In this document: positions 14,970 to 23,001 of the stretch, in pieces
Numbering within the stretch: the stretch's first letter is position 1
How the letters are laid out: each line of letters starts with the position of its first letter
Assembly (NCBI GenBank): GCA_021783095.1
Contig: JAJXUG010000037.1
Span: 1-35,484, forward strand
Direction: 5' to 3'
Origin: Chloroflexota bacterium
GTDB taxonomy: Bacteria > Chloroflexota > Limnocylindria > Limnocylindrales > CSP1-4
DNA: 35,484 nt
The notes under the pieces: model-generated
Told to the model about the DNA's origin: nothing
Seen by the model: only the letters and a program-made list of their open reading frames with translations
The model's database searches: none
Position numbers and translations under genes: made by a program

Positions 14970-15638
14970 GTGGATACCAACGTGCGCTTCCGCGACCTGA
15001 CGGTCGACCAGTTCATCTCGCTCCTGGCATCGGCGGAGCCCGTGCCGGGAGGCGGTTCCGCCGCGGCGGTCGCGGGCAGCTTGGGCGGCGCGCTCGTGGC
15101 GATGGTCGCCTCGCTGTCCGCCGGCCGACCGAAGTTCGCCGAGCACGAGCAGCTCCTGACCGAGGCGCGGGCTGCCGGCCTGCTGCTCGCCGACCGATTC
15201 CTGACCCTCGCGGACGAGGACGCCGCGGCGTTTGCGGGCTTCGGCGTGGCGATGAAGATGCCGCGCGACACCGAGGACGAGAAGGCCGCCCGTGCGAAGG
15301 CGCTCCAGGCCGCGGCCCGCGCCGCCACCGAGGCACCGTATCGGACGGTCGAGGCCTGCCTCCAGCTGGCCCTGGAGGCCGAGTCGATGGCCGGGCGGAG
15401 CAACAAGAACGCCTCTTCGGACCTCGAGGTTGCCGGGCTGATGGCCGTCGCCGCTGCCCGGTCCGCCGCGGCGAACGTGTTCATCAACGTCCCGGCGATG
15501 GGTGACGACACGACTGCGCAGGACATGCTCGCCCGAACCGAGGAGATGGTCGACGACGTCGAGCGTCTGGCGTCGCGGATCCGCGAGATCGTCCGGGGCG
15601 GCGAGACGCGCCCCGCGGCGGAGGTGGGCACCGCCTGA
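14970..15638 (+). CDS. fchA: Formiminotetrahydrofolate cyclodeaminase family protein
   Basis: A 222-residue all-helical protein of the FTCD C-terminal family. Signatures: PVPGGGSAAAVAGSLGGALVAMVASL (25-50), DEDAAAFAGF, and AGRSNKNASSDLEVAGLMA with the conserved N..(A/S)SSD.. segment. In histidine breakdown this enzyme converts 5-formimino-tetrahydrofolate to 5,10-methenyl-tetrahydrofolate and ammonia. A transferase-only gene (ftcD, 26138) lies 10.5 kb downstream, so the two halves of the mammalian bifunctional enzyme are separate here. A close homologue in methylotrophs (FchA) is a methenyl-THF cyclohydrolase, so that activity is an alternative. Probably leaderless GTG start. The next gene is convergent. 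Confidence 0.9.
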   Translation: MDTNVRFRDLTVDQFISLLASAEPVPGGGSAAAVAGSLGGALVAMVASLSAGRPKFAEHEQLLTEARAAGLLLADRFLTLADEDAAAFAGFGVAMKMPRDTEDEKAARAKALQAAARAATEAPYRTVEACLQLALEAESMAGRSNKNASSDLEVAGLMAVAAARSAAANVFINVPAMGDDTTAQDMLARTEEMVDDVERLASRIREIVRGGETRPAAEVGTA

Positions 15639-15658
15639 CCTTCGCCCGGTCGCGCGAC

Positions 15659-16852
15659 TCAGCGGACCGCGATCACCGTGTCGAGGAACGCGCTGCCCGT
15701 CTCGCCGCCCACGAGGTAGGCCGTGTCGCCCACGACAGCAACGCCGGCGTCCTCGACGCCCTCCGGCAGCCGTCCGACGACGGCCGTCCGGCCGGTCGCG
15801 GGATCGAACGCGAGGATCGCGGTGCTCGGGCGACCCGCGCGCATGCCGCCGGCGATCAGGATCCGCCCGCCGAGGATGAACGCCGTCGCCTGCGTGAGGG
15901 CATAGGGCAGCCGGGCGACGACCCGGACATCGCCCGTCGTCGCATCGATGGCCTGGATGGCGTTCGAGGGCGCGCCCGTCGTCGCGCCGCCGAACAGGTA
16001 GACGCGGCTCCCGGCGGCGGCGACCGCCGGGTAGCGCACGGCCAGCGGCAGTCGTGCGAGGGAGGTGAAGCTGACGCCGTCGCGCGTCGCCAGGACGTTC
16101 GGGTCCGGGACGCCGCCGCGCCCGCCCCCCACGACGAGCACCTCGCCGCCCACCGCGACCGCCGCGCCATCGGCCCGTGGCGCCGGCAGGGCACCGGCCA
16201 CCGAGGCGGAGGCACTCGCCCCGACCACCGACACGTCCTGGACCACGGCGCTCGCCAGCGTCCGGCCGCCGCCCACGACGAGCCAGAGATGGCCCAGCGG
16301 CGCGCCCGAAGCGTCGTGCACGGCGCTCGCCAACCGCCCGATCCGCGTGACGGACCCCGTGGCCGGATTGAGCTGCAGGATCGTCGCCGTCGTCCCGCTC
16401 GGGGTCACGCCCCCAAGCACGAGCACCTCGGCGCCGCTGGCGGCCACCACGGCCCGGCTGAGCGGCGACGGCAGATGCATGCTGAGCAGCGTGGCGGTCA
16501 CCCGAGCGTTCGCCCCGGGCGTGGTACCGGCGCTCGCGTTGGCGGCGCTCGTGTCCCCGGAGCCCATTGATGCGCCCGCCGGACGACCGCCCGAGGCCGG
16601 CCCCGGGGAGCCGGCCCCGCTCGCGGATCCCGTCGCACCGTCGGCACCGGTGGCCGTCCCCGACGCCGGGACGCCGGAAGCAGACGGCGAGGCATTTCCG
16701 CACGCGGCCAGCGCAATCGCGGCAGAGAGGCAGAGCGCCAGCCCGCCGGTGATCCTCAGGCTGCGCCGGAGCCGCCCTTGTCCGGATGCCAGCTCCGTGC
16801 CGCCGACGAGCCGGCCGCGCAACCGCGGCCGCAGACGGTCAGAAGACGGCAT
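15659..16852 (-). CDS. Kelch-repeat beta-propeller lipoprotein
   Basis: A 397-residue exported protein. After a basic N-terminus, a hydrophobic segment at about 33-50 ends in the lipobox LAAC (Cys51), so it is probably a lipoprotein with a long n-region. A Gly/Ala/Ser-rich linker follows to about 110. The rest consists of about six kelch-type blades with recurring (V/I)(L/Y)VxGG motifs (EVLVLGGVTPSG, GEVLVVGGGRGG, RVYLFGGATTG, RILIAGGM, TAYLVGGETG). Such propellers bind ligands or proteins on the cell surface; no enzyme is implied. Its ATG lies inside the last codons of the upstream propeller gene (14-base overlap), so the two are translationally coupled. Confidence 0.9.
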   Translation of the reverse strand: MPSSDRLRPRLRGRLVGGTELASGQGRLRRSLRITGGLALCLSAAIALAACGNASPSASGVPASGTATGADGATGSASGAGSPGPASGGRPAGASMGSGDTSAANASAGTTPGANARVTATLLSMHLPSPLSRAVVAASGAEVLVLGGVTPSGTTATILQLNPATGSVTRIGRLASAVHDASGAPLGHLWLVVGGGRTLASAVVQDVSVVGASASASVAGALPAPRADGAAVAVGGEVLVVGGGRGGVPDPNVLATRDGVSFTSLARLPLAVRYPAVAAAGSRVYLFGGATTGAPSNAIQAIDATTGDVRVVARLPYALTQATAFILGGRILIAGGMRAGRPSTAILAFDPATGRTAVVGRLPEGVEDAGVAVVGDTAYLVGGETGSAFLDTVIAVR

Positions 16853-18020
16853 TCGCGGGGATCGGCTGGTGCCCGTCGGGATCCGAGAGGTACCCTGCGG
16901 CCGTCCCCGACACGTCGGTGTGGCCGTACTGCCAGACGATCTTCATGGTTCGCGGGTCGAGCACGATCATCCGGTCCCGGGCGTCGTCGTTGATGACGAT
17001 GTCGCCGTTGGGGAGCGGGGTGCCGAGGCTGGGGTGGTCGAGGCGCCCCGAGCCCGAGGTGGGCGCGTATCGCCACAGCACCTGCCCCTTGGGCGTGACC
17101 GCCACCACCGCGCCTGGACTGCTGTAGTCCACGACGATCACGTTGCCCTGGCTGTCGAGCTGCGCGTCGGACGGGTACGCCACCGGGACGTGGATGTCGA
17201 AGAGCACCTGGCCGGTGGGCGACAGGCGCACCACGCGCGAGCCGTAGATCTCGGTGATGAGCAGGCCCCCGTCCGGCAGCGGCGTGTCGCCGTTGGGGTC
17301 GCCGTACGTCACTGGCGCGTTGTCGGTGCAGGCGCCGGTCTGGCCGTGCATCGAGACGATGTGCTTGTCGGGCGCGATCTCGAGCACTCGGCAGTTCACG
17401 ATGTCGGCCACCACGATGTCGCCGTTGGCCAGCGGGTAGGCATCGTCGGGGTTGTGGAGGTAGCCGATCGCGCCGCTCGCGACGCCGTAGTGGCCGTACT
17501 GCCAGACCACCTTGCGGGTGCGGATGTCAATCCGGTAGATGACCTGGTTGTACTCGTCGTTGGCCACGATGGTCTTGCCGTCAGGCGCCACGAAGGCATC
17601 GTCAGCCGCGAAGTGCACGCCCGGCGGCAGCGAGCCCTTCACCGGGAACTGCCAGAAGACGTGGCCGGCGTTGTCCACGGCGAGGATCCGGGCGTTGCCG
17701 CGATCGGCGATGAGCAGGCCGTACGGGAACGGGCCGGCGGGCGCGGCGCGCGCGGCGGACGACGATCCCGTGCCGGCGACGGGGCCGGCAGGACCGGACG
17801 CCGCCGGAGCAGCGCTCCCGCCCGCGGGGTCTTCCGATGGGCCGCCGCTCGAAGCATTGGCCGGGGTCCCGCTGGACGAGGCCGCCGATGGCGTGAGCAT
17901 GGTCGAGGCGGCGGCGACGAGGACCACGGCCGCCGCCACCACCGCGAGGATCCAGGGGCCCGGCTGCCGCTGTCCGCGGCGCGCGACGCGCGCATGACGT
18001 TGGGGGACGCGAGGAGTCAT
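16839..18020 (-). CDS. Membrane-anchored PQQ/arylsulfotransferase-like beta-propeller
   Basis: A 393-residue protein with an N-terminal signal anchor (about 23-41, WILAVVAAAVVLVAAAST) and a low-complexity Ser/Gly/Ala/Pro linker to about 95. The propeller domain begins GLLIADRGNARILAVDNAGHVFW and has repeated WxY/WxF and G(D/Q)(I/V)(V/L) blades. The motif WQYGH appears twice, at 173-177 and 363-367, each followed by a GYL..PD segment, suggesting the ends close the propeller ring. It resembles arylsulfotransferase/PQQ-like propellers, but catalytic histidines cannot be assigned, so a structural or binding role is likely. No Shine-Dalgarno; TAGCGT lies seven bases before the ATG. It is the first gene of a two-gene unit with the kelch lipoprotein. 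Confidence 0.88.
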   Translation of the reverse strand: MTPRVPQRHARVARRGQRQPGPWILAVVAAAVVLVAAASTMLTPSAASSSGTPANASSGGPSEDPAGGSAAPAASGPAGPVAGTGSSSAARAAPAGPFPYGLLIADRGNARILAVDNAGHVFWQFPVKGSLPPGVHFAADDAFVAPDGKTIVANDEYNQVIYRIDIRTRKVVWQYGHYGVASGAIGYLHNPDDAYPLANGDIVVADIVNCRVLEIAPDKHIVSMHGQTGACTDNAPVTYGDPNGDTPLPDGGLLITEIYGSRVVRLSPTGQVLFDIHVPVAYPSDAQLDSQGNVIVVDYSSPGAVVAVTPKGQVLWRYAPTSGSGRLDHPSLGTPLPNGDIVINDDARDRMIVLDPRTMKIVWQYGHTDVSGTAAGYLSDPDGHQPIPANAVF

Positions 18021-18027
18021 GGACGGG

Positions 18028-18033
18028 ACGCTA
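18028..18033 (-). promoter_or_regulatory. -10 box TAGCGT of a leaderless propeller gene
   Basis: Minus-strand TAGCGT ends seven bases before the ATG at 18020, with no ribosome binding site between them. Same geometry as the other leaderless starts in this window. Confidence 0.45.
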
Positions 18034-18138
18034 GCAGCGTGCGCGGACTCGCCGCCGGAACGTTGAGATTCGTTTACCCGGTCACCACCTGCTCACAGGA
18101 AGCGCCCGGGCGGGATCGTCAGGCGGCGCCGGGACCGG

Positions 18139-18366
18139 TCAGGCGTTGAAGGCGAAGCCGCTGGCGAGCACGAACGCGACCAGCACGGCGAGGGCCGCGA
18201 CGACGGACACGAGGCCGGCGCCCCACATCTTCCAGTCGATGGGACCCAGGGTGTCGGCCGCGTGGCCATGGTCGTCGTGGCCGTGTCCGGTGCCGTGGTC
18301 AGGGGCGGCGTGGCCGCCGTGGTCGTTGCTGGTCATCGTCGCTGTCGTCTGAACCTCCGGCGCCAT
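18139..18366 (-). CDS. Small histidine-rich single-pass membrane protein
   Basis: About 75 residues (65 if the internal ATG at 18336 is used). The N-terminal half is a His/Asp/Gly cluster (NDHGGHAAPDHGTGHGHDDH...) that could bind Zn, Cu or Ni. The C-terminal half has one helix (GLVSVVAALAVLVAFVLAS) and ends GFAFNA. I do not recognise the family. The GGGGA before the ATG at 18366 supports the longer form. It lies head-to-head with the phosphatase gene at 18401, only 34 bases apart, and 118 bases upstream of the propeller gene on its own strand. Confidence 0.7.
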   Translation of the reverse strand: MAPEVQTTATMTSNDHGGHAAPDHGTGHGHDDHGHAADTLGPIDWKMWGAGLVSVVAALAVLVAFVLASGFAFNA

Positions 18367-18386
18367 TCTCGCATCCCCGCTCGCCC

Positions 18387-18392
18387 TAGACT
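18387..18392 (+). promoter_or_regulatory. -10 box TAGACT of a leaderless phosphatase gene
   Basis: TAGACT ends eight bases before the ATG at 18401 and there is no ribosome binding site. It is in the 34-base space shared with the divergent His-rich gene. Confidence 0.5.
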
Positions 18393-18400
18393 TCGTCCCG

Positions 18401-19111
18401 ATGCTGACCCTCGTCCTCACCCGTCACGGCCTGACCGACCGCTCGCGCCCGGAGCAGCACCTCGGCCAGAAGATCGACATCTCCATCAACGATGCCGGCC
18501 GACGGCAGGCCGACGCGCTCCGCCGCCGCCTCGCGCCGGTCACCTTCGACCGCGTGATCACGAGCTCGCTCTTCCGGGCCCGCGAAACGGCCGACATCGT
18601 GGCGGGGCGGGTGGCCATCGAGGTGGACCCGCGCCTGCGCGAGATGGACTACGGCGCCTGGGAGGGCCGGACCTACGCGCAGATCGACGAGACCGACCGC
18701 GCGTTCCGCAGCCAGTGGGTGGAGCGGCCGGACGCGCTCCGGTGTCCCGGCGGCGAATCGGGCGAGGACGTGGCCAGGCGGGTGACCTCGTTCCTCGAGG
18801 ACCTGCTCGATGAGCACCGGCGCTGGATGGCCCGGGCGTCGTTCCGCGCCGCAACGGCGACCGGCGGGCCGGTGAGCGCTGCCGGGACCGACCATCGCGT
18901 CCTGGCCGTCGCGCACGGGACGCTCAACCGCATCTTCCTGTGCGTCGCGCTGGACGTCGACCTGCGCCGGTTCCGCCAGCGGTTCATCCAGAGCCAGTGC
19001 AACCTGACCGCGATCGCCTTCGCCGACGACGCCGGGCCCCGCGCGGGCACGCTGCTCGTCTCGAACGACACCTCGCACCTGCGCGGCGCGAAGGACCTCC
19101 CCTGGGGCTAG
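18401..19111 (+). CDS. Histidine phosphatase family protein (phosphoglycerate mutase-like)
   Basis: A 236-residue cytoplasmic enzyme. It begins with the catalytic motif LTRHGLTD (phospho-accepting H9, R8), then SSLFRARETADIV (conserved Arg), LREMDYGAWEG (conserved Glu), PGGESGEDVARRV and the second catalytic histidine in VAHGTLNR (about H172). These are the hallmarks of branch-1 histidine phosphatases, a family that includes phosphoglycerate mutases, CobC-type phosphatases and broad-specificity phosphatases. The substrate cannot be assigned. Length is normal. The downstream neighbour is convergent. Confidence 0.93.
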   Translation: MLTLVLTRHGLTDRSRPEQHLGQKIDISINDAGRRQADALRRRLAPVTFDRVITSSLFRARETADIVAGRVAIEVDPRLREMDYGAWEGRTYAQIDETDRAFRSQWVERPDALRCPGGESGEDVARRVTSFLEDLLDEHRRWMARASFRAATATGGPVSAAGTDHRVLAVAHGTLNRIFLCVALDVDLRRFRQRFIQSQCNLTAIAFADDAGPRAGTLLVSNDTSHLRGAKDLPWG

Positions 19112-19158
19112 GGCCCGGTCGGGCCTGCCAGTGCGGCCGCGCCCGGGGCCCCGCCCGC

Positions 19159-19833
19159 TCAGCCAGCGGCGGCGTCGACGTCCTTCTTCGGCCAGCCCGG
19201 GCGCCCCAGCCGGAGCCAGACCAGGACCGCGATCCCGGCCACGGCCAGGACGGCGATCAGCATGTCGAACGGCTGGAGGGCCCTGCGGATGTCCTTCCAG
19301 TTGCCGCCCAGCACGGTCCCGGCGTACACGAGCGCGATCGACCAGGGCACCGCACCGGCCGTGGAGTAGGCGATGAACCTGGGCAGCGGCATGCGCGTGA
19401 CGCCGGCCGGGAACGAGATGAACGTGCGCACGATCGGCAGCAGGCGGCCGAAGAACACGGTCGCGGCGCCGTGGTCGGCGAAGAAGCGGTCGGCGACCTC
19501 GATCTCGTGCTCGCGGATCAGCAAGTACTTCCCGTAGCGCTGGAGGAACGGCCGCCCGCCCCACGCGCCGATGGCGTAGGCGATGAGCGAGCCGATGGTG
19601 TTGCCGACAACCGCGACGAGGACGACGATCCAGAAGCCCCAGGGCCCCCTGGTGAGCGGCTCGACCTGCGTCGGGTCGGAGACCATCCAGCCCGCCATCG
19701 GCAGGATCAGCTCGGACGGGAGCGGGATCATCGCCGACTCGATGCCCATCGCGAGCATCACGCCCAGGTAGCCGACCGCACCATACAGGCTGGTGAGGAA
19801 CGGGATGGCGATGGTGTCGACGAACGCGAGCAC
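19159..19833 (-). CDS. DedA family membrane protein
   Basis: A 224-residue protein with about five to six membrane helices. Family motifs: GIESAMIPLPSELILPMAGWM (about 25-45), VVGNTIGSLIAYAIGAWGG, and FGRLLPIVRTFISFPAGVTRMPLPRF with the conserved F.R..P..R....PAG, plus the GAVPWSIALVYAG segment. DedA proteins flip or transport polyprenyl-phosphate and phospholipids and support membrane homeostasis. I prefer the GTG at 19833, which has AAGGAG 11 bases upstream, over an ATG at 19881 whose extra 16 residues are non-hydrophobic. Divergent from hutH. Confidence 0.93.
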   Translation of the reverse strand: MLAFVDTIAIPFLTSLYGAVGYLGVMLAMGIESAMIPLPSELILPMAGWMVSDPTQVEPLTRGPWGFWIVVLVAVVGNTIGSLIAYAIGAWGGRPFLQRYGKYLLIREHEIEVADRFFADHGAATVFFGRLLPIVRTFISFPAGVTRMPLPRFIAYSTAGAVPWSIALVYAGTVLGGNWKDIRRALQPFDMLIAVLAVAGIAVLVWLRLGRPGWPKKDVDAAAG

Positions 19834-19900
19834 GGAGGGCGTGGCTCCTTGGGGGGACGCCAGGCTGCGGGCGCCCGGCACGCAGGCGAGGATAGCCGAC

Positions 19901-19906
19901 TATCCT
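19901..19906 (+). promoter_or_regulatory. -10 box TATCCT of leaderless hutH
   Basis: TATCCT ends eight bases before the GTG at 19914. AGG touches the start codon directly and is too close for a Shine-Dalgarno. Confidence 0.5.
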
Positions 19907-19913
19907 CGGCAGG

Positions 19914-21524
19914 GTGATCGAATCGCACTTCCACCCCATCCGCGCTGCGCACGCCGCCGACCTTGTCGTCCTGACCGGCGCCGACCTCACGGTGGCCGAC
20001 GTGGAGGCGGTGGCGCGCCATGGCGTCCGCGTCGCCCTCGACGTCCACGCGCGCGAGCGCATGGCCGAGGCCCGGGCCGTCATCGACACGCTGGTCGCCC
20101 GCGGCGAGGTCGTCTACGGCGTCACCACCGGCTTCGGCGCCCTCGCCACCACGTTCATCGCCCCGGCCGACACGGCACGCCTCCAGGAGAACCTGATCGC
20201 CTCGCACGCCGCGGGCGTGGGGCGGCCGTTCCCGCGCGAGGTGGTCCGGGCGATGCTCCTGCTGCGCGCGAACACGCTGGCGCTGGGGCACTCGGGCGCC
20301 AGGCCGGAGCTGGTGGACCGACTGTGCCGGTTCCTGGAGCTCGGCATCCACCCGGTCGTGCCGGAGCAGGGGAGCGTCGGCGCGTCGGGCGACCTGGCCC
20401 CGCTGGCACACCTGGCCCTGCCGATCGTCGGGCGGGGCGAGGTGGAGATGGGCGGCAACGTGATGCCCTCGCACGTCGCCCTGCGCGAGGTGGGCCTCGA
20501 GCCCATGGAGCTGGCGACCAAGGAGGGCCTCGCGCTCCTCAACGGCACGCAGCTGATGTCGTCGCTCGGCGCGCTGCTCCTGGCCGACGCAGACCGGCTC
20601 ACGCGGACGGCGTCGGTGGCGGCGGCGATGACGCTCGAGGCGATGCTGGGCACCGAAGTTGCGTTCGCCGCGCCCTACCAGCTGGCGCGGCCCCACCCGG
20701 GCCAGATCGCCGTCGCCGCCGAGGTCCGGCACCTGCTTCGCGGGTCGGGCCTCCAGGCGTCCCACCACGGCTCGTCGCACAAGGTCCAGGACCCGTACTC
20801 GCTGCGCTGCGTGCCGCAGGTCCACGGTGCCGTCCGGGACGCCCTCGACCACCTCCGCCGCGTGCTCGACATCGAGCTCAACTCCGCCACCGACAACCCC
20901 CTGGTGTTCCCGTCCGGCGGCGAGGTGCCCGAGGACGCCCTGGCGACCGGCGGCGGGCTGGTGATCAGCGGCGGCAACTTCCACGGCGAGCCGATCGCGC
21001 TGGCGCTCGACTTCGCCAAGCTGGCGCTGGCGGAGCTGGGCTCGATCTCCGAGCGGCGGACGGCGCTGATGCTCGACCCGCGGCTGAACGGCGGCCTGCC
21101 CGCGTTCCTGACCCCCGACCCCGGGCGCAACAGCGGGCTGATGATCGTCCAGTACACCGCGGCGGCCCTGGCGTCGGAGAACAAGGTTCTCGCCCACCCG
21201 TCGTCGGTTGACTCGATCCCCACCTCCGCCAACCAGGAGGACCACGTGTCGATGGGGGCGGGGGCGGGGCGCCACGCGCGGACGGTGCTCGCCCACGTGG
21301 AGCAGATCCTCGCGATCGAGGTGCTGGCCGCGGCGCAGGCGCTGGAGCTCCGGCGGGCGGCGATGGGCGCCGGGGCGCCGCAGCCGGGCGCGGGCGTGGC
21401 CGAGGCGCTTCGGCTGGTGCGTGACGTGGTGCCGCCCCTGGTGGACGACCGTGAGCCCGGGCCCGACATGGCGGCCGCGCTGCGCGTCGTCCGTTCCGGG
21501 GCGCTGGCCGCGCTCGTCGCGTAG
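19914..21524 (+). CDS. hutH: Histidine ammonia-lyase
   Basis: A 536-residue cytoplasmic enzyme that removes ammonia from L-histidine to give urocanate, the first step of histidine breakdown. The autocatalytic MIO cofactor triad Ala-Ser-Gly is at 157-159 in GSVGASGDLAPL. Catalytic Tyr68 lies in VVYGVTTGFG. Further family segments are HSGARPELV, KEGLALLNGTQ, QDPYSLRCVPQVHGA, SATDNPLVF, GGNFHGEP and SANQEDHVSMG. The protein is slightly longer than typical (about 510), mostly at the ends. It starts with GTG and is probably leaderless. The next hut gene (hutU) is 1.5 kb downstream, after a GNAT gene and a lipoprotein gene. Confidence 0.98.
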   Translation: MIESHFHPIRAAHAADLVVLTGADLTVADVEAVARHGVRVALDVHARERMAEARAVIDTLVARGEVVYGVTTGFGALATTFIAPADTARLQENLIASHAAGVGRPFPREVVRAMLLLRANTLALGHSGARPELVDRLCRFLELGIHPVVPEQGSVGASGDLAPLAHLALPIVGRGEVEMGGNVMPSHVALREVGLEPMELATKEGLALLNGTQLMSSLGALLLADADRLTRTASVAAAMTLEAMLGTEVAFAAPYQLARPHPGQIAVAAEVRHLLRGSGLQASHHGSSHKVQDPYSLRCVPQVHGAVRDALDHLRRVLDIELNSATDNPLVFPSGGEVPEDALATGGGLVISGGNFHGEPIALALDFAKLALAELGSISERRTALMLDPRLNGGLPAFLTPDPGRNSGLMIVQYTAAALASENKVLAHPSSVDSIPTSANQEDHVSMGAGAGRHARTVLAHVEQILAIEVLAAAQALELRRAAMGAGAPQPGAGVAEALRLVRDVVPPLVDDREPGPDMAAALRVVRSGALAALVA

Positions 21525-21552
21525 GGCGCGTCGCGGGATCTCCGCGGCGTCC

Positions 21553-21558
21553 TACACT
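21553..21558 (+). promoter_or_regulatory. -10 box TACACT before the GNAT gene
   Basis: TACACT ends ten bases before the ATG at 21568 (four before an in-frame GTG at 21562). No Shine-Dalgarno is present. Confidence 0.4.
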
Positions 21559-21567
21559 CGCGTGACC

Positions 21568-22326
21568 ATGGCCATCCGCATCGTGGACGTGACCGACGAC
21601 GCGACGTTCGCCCTCGTGCCGCCGTGCGCGGACCCAGGGTTCGACCATCGCTCCTGCGACTACTGGGAGGACGGCGACCGGGGGTCGAAGGCGGCCCGCC
21701 TGAGCTGGCTGCACGCGGCGCCGGCCGCTCCCACCGCGAAGCCGAGGCCGCGCAACCCGTTCGGCGACGCTGACGAGCCCGCGTTCAATCCCTTCGCCTC
21801 GGCGTCGAGGGGGCCCGCGTTCAACCCGTTCGCGACCGACGACGACGCGCCCGCCCCGAACCCCTTCGCCCCGCCTCCCAGGGCCGGGCCGGCCGTCGCC
21901 GGCGACGCGCCGCCGAAGCTGCGGCTCCTCGCCCGCGGGCTCGGGGTGTTCGGCTCCTACGCCAAGGTGCTCCTGGAGGACGACGAGCCCGTGGCCTACA
22001 TCCAGTTCGGCCCGCTGTCCGCCTACCCGCGGGCGCTGCAGACCCGCGACCTGTACCCGAAGCTGCCGGCCTCGCCCCTGCCGGCCGTGATCACCTGCAT
22101 CGCCACGACGGCCGCGGCGCGGGACCGCGGGCTCGCGGCCGCGTTGGTCGATGCGGTCTGCGACGATCTCGCGGGGCGCGGGTTCTCGGCGGTCGAGGCG
22201 TATCCCGAGGTGGGCGCGAAGCCGAACGCGACGAGCGCCGCGCAGCCGGCCTTCTGGACGAAGCTCGGGTTCGTGGTGGCCGCACCCGACGAGCGTTTCC
22301 CAGTCCTGCGGCGGGAGCTCGTGTGA
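21568..22326 (+). CDS. GNAT-family acetyltransferase with an NPF-repeat insert
   Basis: A 252-residue protein. An N-terminal segment (DPGFDHRSCDYWEDGDRGSKAARLSWL) resembles the C.FWE-type start seen in a group of actinobacterial GNAT proteins. Residues about 52-115 are a Pro/Ala-rich, probably disordered insert carrying four NPF motifs (63-65, 74-76, 86-88, 98-100). The GNAT core follows: KVLLEDDEPVAYIQFGP, ITCIATTAAARDRGLAAALVDAV (the acetyl-CoA loop is a variant of R/Q-x-x-G-x-G/A) and FWTKLGFVV. The substrate is unknown. The stop overlaps the GTG start of the lipoprotein gene (GTGTGA), so the two are co-translated. It sits between hutH and hutU. Confidence 0.85.
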   Translation: MAIRIVDVTDDATFALVPPCADPGFDHRSCDYWEDGDRGSKAARLSWLHAAPAAPTAKPRPRNPFGDADEPAFNPFASASRGPAFNPFATDDDAPAPNPFAPPPRAGPAVAGDAPPKLRLLARGLGVFGSYAKVLLEDDEPVAYIQFGPLSAYPRALQTRDLYPKLPASPLPAVITCIATTAAARDRGLAAALVDAVCDDLAGRGFSAVEAYPEVGAKPNATSAAQPAFWTKLGFVVAAPDERFPVLRRELV

Positions 22327-22940
22327 GGGTCCGGCCCGCGATCGCAACCGGCGCGCTCGGCATGGCGCTCCTGCTCAGCGGCTGCGGCGCCCAGGACGCC
22401 TCGCTCGTGCCGGTGCCGATCCCCGTCACGCCCACCCCGGCGCCGCCGGCCACGTCGAGCACCCCCCAACCCACGCTCCCGATGCCGTCGGGCGCGTCGG
22501 TCACGCTCGACCCCGCCCTGATGGCCATCCTGCCAACGTCCGTCGGCGGGGTCCCCGTCAACCAGGAGCCGGAATCGTTCGGGGAGGCCGTCAAGGACCC
22601 ATCGTTCGTGGCCAGCATCGACCGGGCCGTGTTCCCGATCGCGGTCTCGGGGGGCGACCTCGCGTCGGGCGTGATCGCCCATGTCCGGCCGGGCGTGTAC
22701 TCGGACAAGATGTTCGCGGACTGGCGCTCCAGCTATGACGATGGCGCCTGCGCCCAGTCGAGCGGCGTGGCCGCCCACGCGGAGCAGACGCTCGCGGGCC
22801 GGACGACCTACGTGACTACGTGCGGTGGCGGCCTCCGCGTCTACCACACGCACCTGGCGAGCCAGGGCGTGATCGTCTCGCTGTTCTCGACCGGCGTGCA
22901 GGACTTCGGCGCGCAGCTCATGGGCGGCATCCGGGGCTGA
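22323..22940 (+). CDS. Putative lipoprotein, unknown function
   Basis: A 205-residue exported protein with a signal sequence ending in the lipobox LLSGC (Cys21), then a Pro/Thr-rich spacer (to about 60) and a globular domain of about 140 residues. The domain contains three cysteines (CAQSS... and VTTCGGG; Cys in the signal aside), so one disulfide is possible. I do not recognise the domain. The GTG start overlaps the stop codon of the GNAT gene, so the pair forms a coupled unit inside the hut region. Confidence 0.82.
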   Translation: MRVRPAIATGALGMALLLSGCGAQDASLVPVPIPVTPTPAPPATSSTPQPTLPMPSGASVTLDPALMAILPTSVGGVPVNQEPESFGEAVKDPSFVASIDRAVFPIAVSGGDLASGVIAHVRPGVYSDKMFADWRSSYDDGACAQSSGVAAHAEQTLAGRTTYVTTCGGGLRVYHTHLASQGVIVSLFSTGVQDFGAQLMGGIRG

Positions 22941-22987
22941 GGCGGTTCCGGCGACGCGGCCACGCCGATCGGGGCCAGCCGGAGCGC

Positions 22988-22993
22988 TAGACT
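22988..22993 (+). promoter_or_regulatory. -10 box TAGACT of leaderless hutU
   Basis: TAGACT ends nine bases before the ATG at 23002, with no ribosome binding site. The same hexamer precedes the phosphatase gene at 18401. Confidence 0.5.
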
Positions 22994-23001
22994 CCGGCGC
23001 C

